The notes under the pieces: generated by a model
What the model was told of the DNA's origin: nothing
What the model saw: only the letters and a program-made list of their open reading frames with translations
Databases searched by the model: none
In this document: piece by piece, positions 7,438 through 8,023 of the stretch
Layout of the letters: each line of letters opens with the position of its first letter
How positions within the stretch are numbered: position 1 is the stretch's first letter
NCBI GenBank assembly: GCA_945876305.1
Contig: CAMCOB010000056.1
Coordinates: 1 to 8,023, forward strand
Direction of reading: 5' to 3'
Length of the DNA stretch: 8,023 nt
From: Bifidobacterium breve
GTDB taxonomy: Bacteria > Actinomycetota > Thermoleophilia > Miltoncostaeales > Miltoncostaeaceae
Program-made: the position numbers and the translations under genes

Positions 7438-8023
7438 TTAGGCCTCCCGCTCCCGGATGGCGCGCGCCACGCGCTCCATCGCCATGCCACGGGAGCCCTT
7501 GACCAGCACCACGTCGCCGGGCTCAATGAGCGCGGGCACTCCGGCCACGGCGTCGTCGGTGGTGGCGAAGATGGCGCTCATAACGCCGTTCGCACCGTCC
7601 GGGTACGACGCGGCGCGGGCACCCACGGCGATTACCAGGTCAACGCCCAGGCGGGCGGCCTCCTCGCCCACCTCGCGGTGAAAGCGGGCCTCATCGGGTC
7701 CGAGTTCCAGCATGTCGGCCATCACGGCCACGTGGCGACCCTCACGCCGGCACAGGTCGGCCAGTGCGGCGGCCATCGCCGGAGGGTTGGCGTTGTAGCA
7801 ATCCTCGATGAGCACGCCGCCGCCCGGCAGCGGGTACTCGATACCCCGCATGGCTGAGCGCATAAGGCGCACCGGGGTACCAGCCGCAGGCGGGGTACCG
7901 AGCGCGGTGGCCACGGCCACGGCGGCGGCCATGTTGCGTCGCTCCCAGGCCTTGAGGTCGCCGAGGTCGAGGTCGATGGCCGGCTCATCGCCAAAGCGCA
8001 CCACTCCCACGCCCTCGGGCAGC
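7438..8023 (-). CDS. murF: UDP-MurNAc-tripeptide--D-Ala-D-Ala ligase MurF, 3' part (N-terminus beyond right edge)
   Basis: Cytoplasmic ligase that adds D-Ala-D-Ala to the UDP-MurNAc-tripeptide, completing the soluble precursor. Only the last 194 residues are present, less than half of the usual 450 or so; the P-loop and most of the central domain lie outside. The visible part covers the end of the ATP domain (KAWERRNMAAAVAVATALG, about 7953-7897) and the whole C-terminal domain: VLIEDCYNANPPAMAAAL, matching the MurF pattern 'lidD.YNANp.Sm.aAl', then VMADMLELGPDEARFHREVG, matching 'vlGdM.ELG....H..vg', and VVLVKGSRGMAMERV near the end. These are diagnostic for MurF. The ATP-domain motif lacks the His-Asn pair present in MurC and MurD here. 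An internal GTG at 8010 is not the start. The TAA stop is 3 bases before mraY. Confidence 0.95.
   Translation of the reverse strand, partial: LPEGVGVVRFGDEPAIDLDLGDLKAWERRNMAAAVAVATALGTPPAAGTPVRLMRSAMRGIEYPLPGGGVLIEDCYNANPPAMAAALADLCRREGRHVAVMADMLELGPDEARFHREVGEEAARLGVDLVIAVGARAASYPDGANGVMSAIFATTDDAVAGVPALIEPGDVVLVKGSRGMAMERVARAIREREA
7443..7448 (-). promoter_or_regulatory. Ribosome binding site for mraY
   Basis: GGGAGG eight bases before the mraY GTG (7434-7432), lying in the final codons of murF. It supports the GTG as the true start and close murF-mraY coupling. Confidence 0.65.

Noticed and set aside
1..8023. Search by eye for repeats, mobile elements, tRNA or other RNA genes, CRISPR arrays and terminators.
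   Set aside because: The window is filled by coding sequence with at most 8 bases between genes, and nothing of these kinds was visible. Weak inverted repeats are expected by chance at this base composition.

Overview
This window is one uninterrupted stretch of a division and cell wall (dcw) cluster, transcribed entirely from the minus strand. Read in the direction of transcription, from the right edge to the left, it holds murF (3' part only), mraY, murD, ftsW, murG, murC, murB and ftsQ (5' part only). There is no intergenic gap over about 8 bases and no non-coding stretch. I see no RNA gene, mobile element, CRISPR array, internal terminator or credible internal promoter.

The genes form a near-complete late peptidoglycan precursor pathway plus part of the division machinery. 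MurB and MurC complete UDP-MurNAc and add L-alanine. MurD adds D-glutamate, and MurF adds the D-Ala-D-Ala dipeptide after MurE, which is not in the window and is expected further right. MraY moves the pentapeptide precursor onto undecaprenyl phosphate (lipid I), and MurG adds GlcNAc (lipid II). FtsW polymerises lipid II at the septum, and FtsQ is a membrane scaffold of the divisome. ftsZ, and ftsA if present, would be expected beyond the left edge.

The DNA is G+C-rich, GTG starts are common (mraY, ftsW, murC, murB), and adjacent genes usually overlap by 4 to 8 bases, which suggests translational coupling. Gene order (murG-murC-murB-ftsQ, no ddl), the GGTAGH motif in MurG and the base composition suggest an actinobacterial lineage, possibly Thermoleophilia-like. 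That placement is inference and is weak below phylum level.

The region is essentially ordinary core genome, and I find no sign of an undescribed system. The points most worth a second look are a 71-base out-of-frame overlap between ftsW and murG, an apparent loss of the His-Asn pair in the MurF ATP-site motif that MurC and MurD in the same window retain, and start-site choices for ftsW and murB where the longest reading frames are probably too long.
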